A stretch of DNA of 64,000 nucleotides. Origin: Cristatella mucedo (taxonomy: Eukaryota; Bryozoa; Phylactolaemata; Cristatellidae). How positions within the stretch are numbered: position 1 is the stretch's first letter; each line of letters begins with the position of its first letter. The position numbers and the translations under genes are program-made. The notes below the pieces were generated by a model. The model was not told the origin of the DNA. It worked only from the letters and a program-made list of their open reading frames with translations, and did not search any database. The stretch lies in contig WPIO01000060.1 in assembly GCA_009760855.2 (NCBI GenBank), forward strand, positions 2,099,501-2,163,500. Reading direction: 5' to 3'. Of this stretch, positions 36,945 through 49,467 are shown one piece after another.

Positions 36945-39097
36945 GTCACCACCGGCTTCCAGCCCAAGGGCGTGCGAGAGTCAGCGGAGGAGAAGCAGAG
37001 GTTCGTGCCGCCGGAAGCGCTCGCGTGGTGGCGGGGCGCAGCGTCTCAGGACGGCGGCGTTCAGAGCAAACATGTTTTCTCTGTTCGGGCAGTACCGACT
37101 TTTACGCGGGCAACTAATCGAACTTTCGATAATGCACACAGGAATAGAAGCCAGCTTTTAGACAGCTCCGCAGCTGTAGCGACTGCAGAGCAAAGATGCG
37201 AATTCACTACTGGCTAGCCCACTCAGTGGGCCTCGGGCATGATCGAGGATCCGAGTTATTGGCGCTACGTGTTATTAAGCTTCTTATTGTACCCTGAGTG
37301 GGCTGAGACAGACTCGACCAGCTGATTCGGCTAAGGCATGGATCTGACTCTCTGGAGCTATCCTTACCGAACGCTTGAAAACCGACGGTGCAGACGCGGC
37401 TGTAGTAGATCGTGCTTTAAGAGCTCTGTTGAGTGTGCACGAATGGGCTTGAATGCAGTACGAAATTTTGCGTGCTGTGATGCTTGTTAAAGTACCTGCA
37501 CTCTCCCCCCCCCCCGAAACCAGCCTAAACAGTATTTATCTGCTGCGAACCCACTCGCTAACCACCGGCCTCCTACCTTCCATTTATAAAGTGTCTAGAC
37601 AACGATTTAAAGGTAGTTCTGTCAGCGTGTTAAGCAAATTTCTGAATATCTTTAGTTTTGTTGCACTGTAACGTTAAGCTTCTTACTAGTTGTGAAATTA
37701 GTTGTGAAAGACTGAATAAATTTCTTTGCACTTCACTTTTACCCACAGGTGTGCATGCAGTCCATGCAGCAGCAGCAATTGGGAGCTAGAACAGGCAGAC
37801 GCAACCGGCTCTGTCCCGGCAGGCCTGACCAGTCAGGCCTTGACCTTAGCGGTTTGGCTTTGGTGTCCTGACCGAAATGTTTTAATATTTCTCGTGTACA
37901 CACCTTCCTTACCAGCGCCTATTCGGAACACTGGCAAGCTTACACTTAATTTTCACGCTTACTTGCGGAATGGTTTCTCTCGGAGTTTAGTCAATTATTA
38001 GCACCTCCATCTAATTAGAGCTCAGAGTTTCCTACTAACTTATTGAATCGGGTTTTGCTTTCTCAACACTCGTACTTCGTAGTTCGAGAAAAATCTGCAC
38101 TTCACGACCTGTTCTTTGGCAGGCGGAGGTTAGTTTAAGGGCTGAAAATAGTTCCGACATATGTGCCTAAGTTCGTGCTGTAAATTGATAGTCCATGCAT
38201 TTAAGCCCACTCAATCAGTAGCAAATGTGTCTTCACCTGATGTCGGATTTTGTTGTGATGCCACGCCGTACCCAGTCACCCGATCGAGTTTAGGCTAGCC
38301 CTGGCTGTGCCGACACCCCATATCCTGAATCACCAGTTGTTTTAGCGAGTGTCAGGTCAAAAGAATTTAATTTCTCGCTCATATACCAGTGACGCGGCTA
38401 CTTACCATGTTTTCCTTACTGCAACAGTCAGTGGCACTTGTCTCATCGTCAACGCCGTCGGCCTAGATGCTCAGCAGTCGGTTAATTTCCTACCTCGCTA
38501 GCTAGCTGTGTGGCACAGTCACATTACATCAGCAGGCATCGCCTCCCTGACTGCGTGAGCGCTTGGGTCTAATTGGCACGACAGATTCCGAAGCTACTTA
38601 TCTCAGCTGGCAATTCTCGCTGTCCATCCTGCGCAGTGGTGGCCTCCGCGATGCGTCGCTTGAATGCCCTGCTCTCCTTCCTCAGGAAGGGAGGAAGATT
38701 CACTGCGCTCGACCGTCCGATCCTAGCCGGAAGTACTTTCCAAAAGCCTTACTCACTAAGGCTGCTCCCTTAAGGCATACTCCCATGACGATTCGGTGCC
38801 AACCTGACTGTTGCAGTAGCATGATGTGCTTGCTATATGCATGCATTCCAGACAGAGGCACAGGTGTGCTGAACGGAATGCATGAGTTACTTTAATTTTA
38901 GCCACACGATAGCCTGCTAGCCTCGGTTGTTGACAGTACCGAGAGTATTCAGGAATATCCGGAATAAGGTGGTCGAGATGGCTAGTATGCGTAAAGTCTG
39001 GCTGTCCTGTACTTCCCTTCCCTGCGCCAGGGTGAGAGAATGTGTACTCCGCAAGGACTCCATACAGTAATCGTACTAAGCTGCTTTGATCCTGCTG
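36945..39097. other. No supported feature
   Basis: A GC-rich open frame continues to 37217 without a domain. A poly-C run lies at 37506. No kinase motif or matched repeat was found. Confidence 0.3.
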
Positions 39098-39240
39098 CGA
39101 AGGTGCTCGCTACCGACGATCGAGGTCAAGGTGATTCGATTTGACGGACAAGTTTGTGGGCTCGAGCCCTGTGGCATACAATGCTGAAGTGCATGAATGG
39201 AGATTAAGTCAGGGTCGTATGCAAATATTAAATATATTCC
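39098..39240 (+). mobile_element. SINE family S1, diverged
   Basis: B-box-like GTGGGCTCGAGCCCTGTGGC, then GAATGGAGATTAAGTCAGGG and GTCGTATGCAAATATTAAAT, which is the shortened S1/L2-type tail. The hairpin arms are largely lost. Confidence 0.6.
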
Positions 39241-40871
39241 ATATATGTGCTTGCATTTTTGCTCTAGCATTCTGTCTTTGCTTACCATTCACGGCTGATT
39301 AAATGCAAGGCTTACTAGCGAATCAAATGGAGACACGTGTATCGACCGATTCAGAAGGCAAGCCTCCTGCCTGGGTAGCTCAACCAAGCTGACTTCCTAT
39401 CAATTCTACAGGTTAACTGACGAAAGGTGCGATTGGTTTGATCCGCTTCTTGGGAGCTCAAGAGCTGCCCATCTTTCCACCCGAGAGCCACATTCGAATG
39501 CGGCTCTGGGACTTGAGTAGCGGAGCCGAGCCTGCAGCCGCTGGCCGCTCGCCGCCTGTCTAAGAGTTTACCGGCGATGTGCCCAGCCAGTGTAGCAAGG
39601 CCGAGGGACCAAGCGAGATCTGCTCACCGTTAGCTACAGCGTGTGCGAAGCTGGTCAAGCTCACTGGATGTTTCCAGCTCAATTTAGCAGCCGCCCGCGT
39701 TCAGAGTAGCCAAGCAAGTACGGGCGAGAAGCTGTCACGTGGCAGCAAGCCGCCTACGCCTCTGCTCCTCCTTGCACGTCTGGGCCGGCTTTTCTTTTAT
39801 GTAGCCAAGCTGCTTTTAGTTTCAATGAACGAGCATTCATTAAGATGGCCGACTGACCGGCCACCACGTTCGAATAGTAGCCAGGGGCCTTAGTGGCAAT
39901 GGCTGCTAGCCGGCGGCCGGAGCGGAACGAACAGTATAGGTCGGTACGTCTCCTGCCATTTCCAGCCTAGTGCACCGGCCACAACTAGCCAAGCGTCCTG
40001 GCTCGGCTGCAAACGAAAGCCTCTTTAGGCTGCTGTTAGTGCTCTTATTTCTGCACTGCGACTTCTTTCATTTTTGCCAATCGGGTTGGAGCGATGTTGA
40101 CTGTCTGCGCATGATCTCTTCGGAAAGACCACTGGCCAAAAATGTCTATGGTGCTTGGTAGGCAAATGTAAACGCCGACTTTACGGCCAGCCAGGAAAAT
40201 TATTTTTAGCCCAGCCCAATCAAAGGTAGTTCGCTTTTCTCACTATTCTGGCTGATTGATAACCAGGACACTCCGATAGACCACATTGCCTCGATATTCG
40301 TATCGAGCTCGAGCCAACGAGCTGAGCCAGATTCGATCCGCGGCTAACCTAATTAAACAGCTACAGTCGCCGCCGTCCAGTAATGGCATTTCTGTTTTCA
40401 ATAGAAAGCTTAACTAATCGGCTTTTTTCACCCACCCCTCCGGTCGGCTAAAATGGTACCTACCGACTCGCTTTAAGATACCGTTGGAAATGCCTTGAAG
40501 TGAGACGTCATGTGACCTCACGATCGCCGATCGCCCTGCAAGAGATGCTTAGTCAGCATCGGGCCGTGCATTGCCAGGGCACTGCCAGCTTCTGGCTACG
40601 CCGAAGTGCTTCTTTCAGCTGGCAGCTCTACGAGCTGCTCTCATTCTATCGAGTTCGTTGTGTTGGGGGAGCTGCGGATGCATAGAAATAGAATACACTG
40701 CAAAACGGCCCCTGCATCGCCAAGCCTGCTTTTCGAGTGGCTTGCTTACTATTGCATCGGTAGTCTGTCTGGACAAGGTGCTTCAGGGATTTCATTAAAT
40801 CCAACCTTTTCAAGTAATTGGATAAAAAAAAGATAGCCAAGATGCTTGATCCCGCATGTCCTTCTAATATT

Positions 40872-40872
<1 letters not shown>
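39241..40872. other. No supported feature
   Basis: Short open frames without domains. One at 39970-40161 includes a hydrophobic stretch (LLLVLLFLHCDFF), but it lacks convincing splice sites. Confidence 0.3.
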
Positions 40873-40933
<61 letters not shown>

Positions 40934-40980
40934 CTTCTCTCCCTCTTTCTCCCTCTTTCTACCTCTCAATCCCTCTCTCA

Positions 40981-41067
<87 letters not shown>

Positions 41068-41131
41068 CCTCTGTCCCCCTCTTTCCTTCTCTCCCCCTCT
41101 CTCCCTCTCTCTCTCTCTTCCTCTCTCTCTC
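40873..41131. repeat. (CT)n microsatellite tract
   Basis: CT with CCCTCT interruptions, in two long uninterrupted blocks (about 40876-40924 and 40984-41062). Confidence 0.95.
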
Positions 41132-41269
41132 GTTCAAATCAACAGAGGGTCATCGCCCATTCTTTAGACTCGTGTGCTTCAGGTGTTTGCTTCAGGTGCT
41201 CACTTTGCCATCTTTGGGTTGCCCGCCTTTGGCTTGAGGGAGTGATGCTGAGTGCGAGAATAAGATATT

Positions 41270-41330
41270 TATATATATGTGTGTTTGTGTGTGTGTGTGT
41301 GTGTTTGTGTGTGTGTGTTTGTGTGTGTGT

Positions 41331-41368
<38 letters not shown>
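41270..41368. repeat. (TG)n microsatellite
   Basis: TG with T-rich interruptions every 10-20 bp. Confidence 0.95.
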
Positions 41369-41549
41369 ATACGTAGTTACATGAAGCGTATTTTAAAAAT
41401 TGTTTCACTATCGTGGGTCGGCGTTACCGTTCGCTAGCACTAATCAGAGCATAACAGGACCTTTCTTTTGTCCAACATTTAGTAGAGATTTAGAGAGACT
41501 ACGTCTTTCAGCTAGACCTGCTACCTGCCGATTCTGAGCCTTTTTTGGG

Positions 41550-41695
41550 GCTTTTAGAGTAGAGGTAAGGTGCTCGCACTTCACGACTCGTGTGCAGGGA
41601 TCGAGTGCTGCAGAAGGCGATCCTTTGTTGCCCACTGCAAGCGGAACCCTTGCAGCTAAGACGCTTCAGCCGGTTTATAAATGATGCTGTTTGAT
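41550..41695 (+). mobile_element. tRNA-headed SINE, family S2, diverged
   Basis: A-box region GAGGTAAGGTGCTCGCACTT, B-box region GGGATCGAGTGCTGC, and body GGCGATCCTTTGTTGCCCAC. The body resembles the copy at 50.6 kb. Confidence 0.55.
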
Positions 41696-41862
41696 CCTAT
41701 AGCCTAAATTTTCTATTTCGATGCACGACGACAATTGAAATGCCGAAGGTGATGATTAATCTTGAAAGACTCTACAGGCGAATGCATTAGCAGCAAGTAG
41801 AGTTTTCCCTCGGTTACCTTTCCAGTCAGCCGCTTGAAAGTAAAAGCCGTGTTCCGTCAAAA

Positions 41863-42065
41863 TCAGAAGTCGGATGCAGACGCACGGATTTCCCATGGCA
41901 CAAGCGTTGCAGACGTTGGGCAGCGGCCCAGACTGACTCCCAAGAACTCCATGAGCAGGTCTTCGGGTCGGTAGGTCACGGGAATGACCAGTGCGCCCTC
42001 ACCGTTTCGAATTGCGTCGCACATAAGAACTGCCAATGGCACTGTCGCTCTGTAGTTTGACTTAA
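41863..42065 (-). CDS. Possible exon, unknown protein
   Basis: A minus-strand segment after an acceptor-like tract (TTCAATGTCATTCTCGCATG then TAG). It reads NYRATVPLAVLMCDAIRNG, then GALVIPVTYRPEDLLMEFLG and SLGRC, and stops at 41863. The alternating hydrophobic strands and lack of low-complexity bias look protein-like. I recognise no family. A donor-like ACG|GTGAGG inside would end the exon after DAIRN. Its phase does not join cleanly to the candidate at 43337. Confidence 0.25.
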
Positions 42066-43017
42066 CTACATGCGAGAATGACATTGAAGTAAGGTAATTT
42101 AACTGGACTCAATTACAACCAAGGGTGTGGTATTAGGCTGGCGCCGGCAGCCTGGCTACTGCAATTTCAGCCTAGCCGTTATTGACTTGGTCACAGTTCC
42201 ATTGGAAAGAGTTGAGCGGTGTGCTGTTATCTCTGTATACTAGGGCTTCAGCTACTGCTAAGCAAGACAATAAGGTCAGCTGATTCAACAGCCTCTTTGA
42301 TATAGCAACAGGACAGCCTCACCGGTTTTCACCGACCTTGTGGCCGGTGATGCTACCTGCTACATTGAGGACTAGAGCCCCCATCAAGAGGTGTGATATT
42401 CGAGCACCTTATCCTGAGCTCGAGTCTCCTAAATATTAGAGCTTACAGTCTACGAGGAAAGCCCACTGGTTTTGGAGGACTTCCAGAGCTATTTGCATTC
42501 AGAACAAAAGGTTAAACAGTCGCATTGGGTGCTCAGAAACATATTTAACATTTTTAGAGCCTATACGCGCGTCTATGCAGGCACATGCTCAATATTCGGG
42601 ACCGGTTTTTGAATAGTTTCGTTGTGGTTGCAGTGCAGACTTTCGTTTCAGAATCTCATCTTCTTCGCTAGGTTTTAGACTAAATACCTCAAAACAGGTC
42701 AGCAGTCCGGCGTCCCGTGAACCGACAGCTGGACACAACAGCTGTAAGTGCCCTCTATGATAGTTGACCGCAGCACAATGTAGTCTTCGGAAATTGGTGT
42801 AGGGCTTTAATTCAGTTCCCCAACGGCCACAAATCAGATTGCAGCCTGTGGCTGACCCAATCGGTTCAACGGGTGGGGGAGATGGAGGATTCATGGTTTA
42901 CGTGACTCGAGTATGCAGCGGCCAACGCGTGACCGAACGGCTGCTAATCGCTTCTCTTTACTTTAAATGGCCTCTCTGCTGCCTTTCCATAGTTGCACTG
43001 GTGACTAAGAGTGCTTC
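42066..43017. other. No firmly supported feature
   Basis: A short minus-strand segment near 42670-42725 (GSRDAGLLTCFE between a CAG and a GAG|GTATTT) resembles an Ig F strand but is too short to classify. Confidence 0.25.
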
Positions 43018-43288
43018 TTACGCAACGACAACTATTCTACTACTGCCAACTATGGCACATCCTTTTCAGCAGACCTGAGATGCTACTTCTATGCCACTCA
43101 CTACCTCAACTGCTCTCCCAAGTCTGCTATGCTTCCCACTTTCTCTTTGTTGCGTGAGACGAAGTTTGTTGGCTACCGAATGCGTACCGAAAGCCGCTTA
43201 GGCTGTGAGTGGGCTATACAAAACTCTCCTGCGTAACACTCACATAGTCTTTATGACTTCGTGGAGTTACAGACGGAGATACATATTT
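43018..43288 (+). mobile_element. Second LINE family (ACATT-tailed), 3' end
   Basis: Shares the segment from CAACTATGGCACATCCTTTT through GTTACAGACGGAGATACAT with the copies at 17.8 and 48.0 kb. No tail repeat is left. Confidence 0.75.
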
Positions 43289-43336
43289 GATCTTCCCGCA
43301 GGGTGAATGCTAAGCTTATTCCAGCCTATCGCTTAC

Positions 43337-43482
43337 AGCAGCGGCCTAGCCAACTTGAGGTTGACGGCCGATGCTGGTAACACTTTGCTCTCGAAGGACG
43401 TCGCCAGCTCGAAAGCCGTGTAGACGAGTGTGGCGTTGCAGTCCAGCAGTGTGTCCACTAGCTGCTGCTGACCGATTTGCGG
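43337..43482 (-). CDS. Possible exon, unknown protein
   Basis: On the minus strand, a T-rich tract ending in AAATTTGCAG precedes 48 codons that read PQIGQQQLVDTLLDCNATLV, then YTAFELATSFESKVLPASAV, then NLKLARPL. CT|GTAAGC follows as a strong donor. Codon third positions are rich in G and C, as in the other exon candidates. The phase in (0) matches the phase out of the candidate at 43676. I do not recognise the family; the amphipathic helices are the only structural hint. Confidence 0.35.
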
Positions 43483-43675
43483 CTGCAAATTTCGCCGATC
43501 CCTTTTCGTTGCAGCAACGCTCAGATGAAAGCGAGGCAGCGAAAAAAAAAGTCGCAGAGAGGCAAGCAGCGCAGAAGTGCCGATTGGCTCGCCTGGGCGT
43601 AGCACGCCGCCGTCGTCCTAGGTCAACTCACTCAGCAGCCGGCTGGGTCGGCTCACACGCAGCGACGGCCATCAC

Positions 43676-43803
43676 CTGGGCCACATCCGGCTTCCCAGTC
43701 TGGCTCAGCGGCTCGCTTCCGATCCTGCTAGGGATTACAACCCAGGCGCACAGCCTCGGCGACCCAGGCAGCTCGGGGGACAGGCATTTGGCCGGCAATG
43801 TAT
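43676..43803 (-). CDS. Possible exon upstream of 43337, unknown protein
   Basis: On the minus strand CACCACCTAG could be the acceptor and CCCAG|GTGATG the donor. The frame reads SPELPGSPRLCAWVVIPSRI followed by GSEPLSQTGKPDVAQ and leaves phase 0, as the next candidate requires. The block is GC-rich and another open frame covers it on the plus strand (43798-44301), so support is limited. Confidence 0.25.
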
Positions 43804-45849
43804 CTAGGTGGTGAGTCACACATGAGCGCCCAGGACTGGTTATCAAGGATGCCTCGCCGGATGACAGGATCACCCATCGGCTCATCTTTCAGCCGTGCGT
43901 GGCCGAAGCTCGAGCGTATCGAGCTGAGGCGCCGACTAGCTAATGCCGAGCCTCGAGAATGGCTCGCTTACCTCGAGCGTTACGTCGCCGAGCCTGCTAC
44001 TCGCCGCTGGATCGGCGAATGCCGAGCTAAAGGGTACAGCCTAGTTACCCGGATTGACTTACCACGCGCTCGAACGTTTGCATGCGACCGCCCGGCCGGC
44101 CAGCTAGCCATCGGAGCTACCGGAATGAGGGGGGCACCGGCTGAGCCCGTTTCACTGGCGACTGCAGACGTCCTCGCAGAGGGGGGGGGTAGTGACATGT
44201 TCCTCAGCCACCCGAAACGGAAGCCAACTCTGCGAGGGTTGGCGTCTGGCGCCTGGCAGCGGGTCTTGCGGAAACCCGGTCGCCGGCTGGCCTCGCTTTA
44301 GCTCGGGCGGTGGCTGCATGAGCCGACGATCGACTGCTGGCTTTTGCAGTCCTTCCGGACGGTACGTCGCGACCTTCGCTGCTGGCCAGGACTGTGCTGA
44401 CAGTGTGGCGCTTCACTCTCTGCCCGTCCGGCGAGCCCACCGAGCGGCTCGCCGTGGGCACGCAGGCGCTGGCTCTCGCGCGGCTGTGGCGGCTGGCTCA
44501 CTCGCTCGCCAATCTGCCCGGTGCTCCTCGAGTGCTGCAGGACTGTCGCTCTATCCCAGCTACGGCGAAGAGTAATATTATTTTCGTGTACGCGAACTCG
44601 CACCGATAGAAGTTATCGCGAATGAACTAGGCTACTGTTTTGAATGCGTGAACGAATGAACAGATTTGTGTGGCGCCTGCAGGCAGAGAGCTAGCTCAGT
44701 CCTGCGTCCAAGTTTCTGGCCGTGCACACACGGGTTCCACTTGCCTCGGTCCTAACGGGCTGCTTCAAAGACCGAGCCACAGCGGACGGCGGCTGGCTGC
44801 GCTGACCCTCGCTGCATTCCATCATTCAAAATCCACCGAAGAGAGCTCGGCGGTGCGACCGTCCCCCTCTTCCTCGGTGCGACCGTCCCCCTCTTCCTCT
44901 GTTTGCGGTTAGTCTGTGCAGCGCAGCAAGCTGGGTTGGACGTGTAGTCGCTCCCCTGCGGACCGACCGACCGACCTCGGCGGTCTCGAAGAGACAGAAC
45001 TCGTGGAACTGTTTATCGGTCGATAGCTATGCCGTACTGCTAACCAAACGCAGGTGGACAATCTCCCTGAGTTGGCTAGGTTTCCCTGGTCCGGCCCAGT
45101 GCACTACCCGGAAGGTGCCGTGGCATCTGCTTAACTCAAGCTATTTTGGAGACTTATCTGTCATCTGTTGTCCAACACACGGGAAAATGTTTCGGCCCTA
45201 CTGACGCTAGTAGTTTCACGAGTCGGCCGATCGGGCCCCTTTCGTTCGCCCAATCCTCTCTGCAGGGTTAGTCGCAGGAGTCATCTCGAACCTCGAGATC
45301 GAGATGAGAGCAGTACGTAACAAGCCGACTACTCGATAGCATTGCCATCTACCGAAATGACGATAAGCTGAAGTCCTTCTCGCGGGATCTGAAGTCTCTA
45401 GGCAACAGGGCTGATGGAAAATAGATACTGACCTTAAAAAAATAGTGTAGACAAGGCTCAACAAACGTACGACTCGGTGCAGCTTACGATACGGTCCTCG
45501 TACAGCTTACAACCAGGTCAAATTATAAGGGGACCAATGCGATCGGCATGTGGAATCGGCGACAGCCGACGCGATCGACGATTGTCGGAACTCCCTCGAC
45601 CACTGAAAGAAAGCGCGGAAGCTGCCGACGCCAATGCGGTTCGATTTCTGTTCGCTGAGCTCCAATGGACTAGCTGGCCTCGATTAGCAATGCAAGTACG
45701 CGCTATCCGCAAGTTCCGCCTCGCTCACCAGCTCGACAGATGAATTCACTTCAGCTGTAACATACATTTTTCTTCGCCGTTTGGAAGCAGTCTCTTTCCG
45801 GCTTCGTGAGAATATCGCGTAAATCATCGTCCAGCACGTCCATAATCCC
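43804..45849. other. No supported gene; CpG-rich part and a tandem duplication
   Basis: CpG-rich to about 44560. The 167-codon plus frame at 43798-44301 has no recognisable domain. A 24-bp unit (GGTGCGACCGTCC followed by CCCTCTTCCTC) is duplicated at 44852-44899. The plus frame at 45477-45743 is unassigned. Confidence 0.3.
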
Positions 45850-45851
45850 TG

Positions 45852-45913
<62 letters not shown>

Positions 45914-45918
45914 CCTCT
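45850..45918. repeat. (CT)n microsatellite
   Basis: About 60 bp of CT. Confidence 0.95.
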
Positions 45919-47410
45919 CTCCCACTCTCTAGTTACCGCTCGCAGTAAATTCCGCTTCAGGAAAACAATTTCTCGTCAAGCAAGTATTCCTCAGCACCAG
46001 CGAGCCCGGGAACCTTCGGAGGGGCAAAGTGACTCGGCGAGGCTCCTAGTGCTTTGACTGTGCTGCCTCCAGACGCTACGCCGCCCGCGCTCACGAGAGG
46101 CCTGCTGTCCGGCAGCTGCTGCCGCCGAGGCAGCCGCTCGCGGGCGGCGACTTTCTCGCCACGACGACACGGCATAGAATGGCAGCTCTGTTGCTTCTCT
46201 ATCTCTAGGGCGAAATTGACAACGCGACGCGTCTGTGTACAGCTGAGCTTCCCCACCACCCTTGCCGAGGCACCGCTTCTCACGTTTGAGCTAGAGCGTG
46301 CGCTGTTATTCGGCGAGCTAGTGCACGTTCGCAAGTCCAAACCTCGCCGAGCACGCGCTGCTACCTTCGCTGCCCGTCGATGCATTTCTGTGGGCGTTTC
46401 TGACCCTAGTACAGATGCCAAAATAGCTGCTCCATCGAACTTCAACAATAGTGCTCGCTACTTTGCCGAGACGGCTGCAAATAGAGTTAGCGACGCCTCG
46501 AATTCGAGCCGAGAATAACAAGGGCGATAAATACGATCAGACGTCCTCGGTCGCCGAACGTGGCGACGGCAACGGTAGTCCAAAAGCGCGTTGCAAACGC
46601 ACGGTACCGATCGTCGTATGAGAAGTCTACGGATCATCCAATCGCGGGAAGCAAGCACGAGTAGCGCGGGTCATCTTCTCATCTGCCTCTGCACACGGGA
46701 ACGCCATAAACGCTAGAGATAGGCTCCGCGACATTCGCGAAATGCTTCAGTTCGTTGACACGTGAAGGGCTGTCACCTTGCGAATGGATTGTATCCGGGT
46801 GTTTGTTCCTTCTGAGGTTGCCTTCTGAAACCGCTGGCTCTGCGTTGCTGCAAGTTCCAAGGCCGTGACTCTTAGTCCTGGGAAGATACACGCTTACGAA
46901 TTTTTGAACAGTGACACGCTAACGAATGCTCAAACTCGATTCAATCGTAGAATGTTCGATTGCGTAAAGCTGCAAGATTTCAAATTTGCACCCATTCTGT
47001 GATGAAATAGTTATAGTAGTGGGTCGTTTTATGGCACCCCAGGAGAACTAAACCGGTAGCACCGGAAGCTATAAAGCTCTCGGCAAAACAAGCAATAGCT
47101 ACGGTTCAATGACACGCCCGGTATCAGTGCTAGGCAATCCTGCAAAAATCATGTAAGAATCATGCTTAGACCGCGATGCAAAAGCACATAAGACACTCCA
47201 GATTGTCGGCTTGTACTAAACCTGGTAAGTCGCATGCACTGAATCGTGTGTGTAAGCGTGCATGTAAGCGCGAGGAGAACCCCAGAAAACGGACTGCTCG
47301 CTGAGCTCAAAGGAAAGCTAAAATAAAAATTAACAATTAGCTTTGCAAATAGGTTCCTATGAATAACGGCCAAAAAGTCTTATGGTCTCGTACCCCTCTT
47401 GTAGCCGGTA
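45919..47410. other. No supported gene; CpG-rich part
   Basis: CpG-rich at 46050-46640, with open frames on both strands that have no recognisable domain. The rest is featureless. Confidence 0.3.
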
Positions 47411-47428
47411 TGAGAGAGAGAAAGAGAA

Positions 47429-47463
<35 letters not shown>

Positions 47464-47601
47464 GACAGATTCAAACACAGATTCAGACAGACAGACACAC
47501 AGGCAGACAGACTGACTGACTGACTGACAAACAGAAAGAGAGACAGAGAGACTGAGACAGAGAGAAATAGACAGAGAGACAGAGAGAGACAGCGAGATAC
47601 G

Positions 47602-47637
<36 letters not shown>
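47411..47637. repeat. (GA)n / (CAGA)n / (CTGA)n compound repeat
   Basis: GA runs, CAGA at about 47444-47466, CAGA and CTGA near 47495-47527, and GA again. Confidence 0.95.
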
Positions 47638-48019
47638 AATGTGCTACGATATCATTGTCGATTAGATAGTTGATGTAAAGCTAGAGAAGGTCCTACAGAA
47701 GTGATGTGCTACGCCGTTCGCCGGAGATGAAAAAACAGACGAGGTGCTGATTTTCATCACTTACACGTGAGTAGGGCAGCAAGTCGGGAATCCTGAATTT
47801 AGGGAATTGCATCAACCTAGACGCAAAGTCGTGAATTTGCTTCGGTGGAAGTATTAACAAATCTCGGGTATCTCCATGGCAGGCAAGGTCAGCAGACAAT
47901 TTTGCTAAATCTCGTAGTTTCCCAACGTAGAACGCTGTGTAACCCAAAGGCTGTCTCATCTAAAAGTGACAAATCTGTAACAGCAAGTCACACAATTTGA
48001 CCAGTTCGCTTGCAGCCTA
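47638..48019. other. No supported feature
   Basis: An 88-codon minus frame at 47693-47959 has no recognisable domain. Confidence 0.3.
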
Positions 48020-48536
48020 GATCAAATGGAGGTCAAGTGCCATCATAACGAAGTCCTTCTTACGCTGACCCACAAGGCCCGCCACGGCTTGGCTCCTTCG
48101 TACCTAGCTGAACTGCTATATCAGTTTCAGCCTGTTTCGTGCCCTGAGGTCCTGTGTGGACAATACATTAGCTGTCCCATTCCTCCGCTTAAAGACAGTT
48201 GGCGACAGAAGCTTTAGCTCTGCAGGTCCTAGACTGTGGAACTCGCTTCCACAATTCTTATACGACAACTACTCTCCTACTGCTGACTTTGGCACATCTT
48301 TTTCAGCGGTCCTGAGCTGCTACTTCTAGGCTACTCACTACCTCAACTGCTCTCCTGACTCTGCTATGCTTCCCACTTTCTCTTTGTTGCGTGAGACAAA
48401 GTCTGTTGGCTACCGAATGCGTACCGAAAGACGCTTAGGCTGTGAGTGGGCTATACAAAAATCTCCTGCGTAACACTCACATAGTCTTTATGAATTTGTG
48501 GAGTTACAGACGGAGATACATTACATTACATTACCG
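48020..48536 (+). mobile_element. Second LINE family (ACATT-tailed), best 3' copy
   Basis: It begins with the end of ORF2 (LTLTHKARHGLAPSYLAELL, then YQFQPV) and continues through the frame that reads SSAGPRLWN elsewhere. It carries the 3' UTR and ends with three ACATT repeats at 48518-48534. The pentanucleotide tail separates it from the ATT-tailed L2 family. Stops and frameshifts make it inactive. Confidence 0.8.
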
Positions 48537-48649
48537 GCGTCATTGCTGGGAGGTAGTCGAGTGTAGCTGTGTACCCGTGGTTGATCGTAGTAATGTGGGC
48601 GCCCAAAGTCCATGCGGCCGTCGGCGTGACCCTAAAGTGCGAACGTGTA

Positions 48650-48768
48650 ATGAAATGTAATGTATCTCCGTCCGTAACTAGACAAAGCCATACAGACTAT
48701 GTGGGTGTTACGCAAAAGAGTTGTGTATAGTGCACTCACCGCCTTAGCGGCTTTCGGTACGCGATCCC
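48650..48768 (-). mobile_element. Second LINE family, 3' end
   Basis: Starts TGTAATGTATCTCCGTCCGT and runs through the reverse complement of the same 3' UTR. The two copies here point tail to tail, about 110 bp apart. Confidence 0.75.
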
Positions 48769-49467
48769 CATGCTCTCGGCGGGTTCGACTGTAGATGCGC
48801 TGCTCTGCGGCCACGTGCAAGCGTGCGAACGTATGAGAGTGCCCGCGTGCATGCGTTATTATGGGCACTCGTGCCTGTGTTCATGCATGACTGTAGGCTA
48901 TGCGCCTTTGTTTGTGGCTTCGTCGGATGCAATGCGAAGCCGTCGGGATACTGCGTCTAGGGCTGCAGGTGACGGCGAGTCCTGCTTCGGCGAAGGGCTT
49001 AGGATGTGGCATTTAGTAACCGTCGCCGCCGCGATCGGAGCAGAGAGAAGCTCGGATTTATCACACCTCTCGTTCTCATGGCGCGATGCGGTCGCGCGAT
49101 GCGCCACATCCGCTGGCGACGCATCGTTCCAAAATGCGACTCCCGGTGCTGCTCGTGAAACTTTCGCTTGCCGTTGCTCGTGCCTGCGCGAGCGCGCACA
49201 CAGCGTTCATTGGAAACCCTTCGATGCCCACGCGAAGGATTTCCGGAGAACGAGAGCCACCTTTCCGATTGCGGGGCGCGGCTTCTGGAGACGGAGCGCG
49301 CCTGCAGCTAGAGGTCCGCTCCGGGCGTGGTCCGGCACTGCACCAACGGAGGAGCCCAACGCGCTTCTTCAGCACGCTCACGCCGATTCTGGGAAAGGGT
49401 AGAGAGGAGAAATTTGGCCGCCGCGTCGCAGCACGCTAGAGGAGACGGTCGATTCGTGAATGCGCGC
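48769..49467. other. No firmly supported gene; CpG-rich block
   Basis: A plus frame has an internal Met at 49134 that starts MRLPVLLVKLSLAVARACAS, a signal-peptide-like stretch. There is no strong donor and no later exon, so it is not called. Confidence 0.3.

Noticed and set aside
36372-37217. The full 281-codon open frame as one coding region
   Set aside because: Only its middle part has Ig strand order and splice-like edges. The flanks lack a domain and are explained by GC content.
43798-44301. 167-codon plus open frame as a gene
   Set aside because: No domain, no good splice edges, GC-rich block, and it overlaps the minus exon candidate only at its 5' end.
44852-44899. A regulatory direct repeat
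   Set aside because: A simple 24-bp tandem duplication with no known site; treated as a local duplication.
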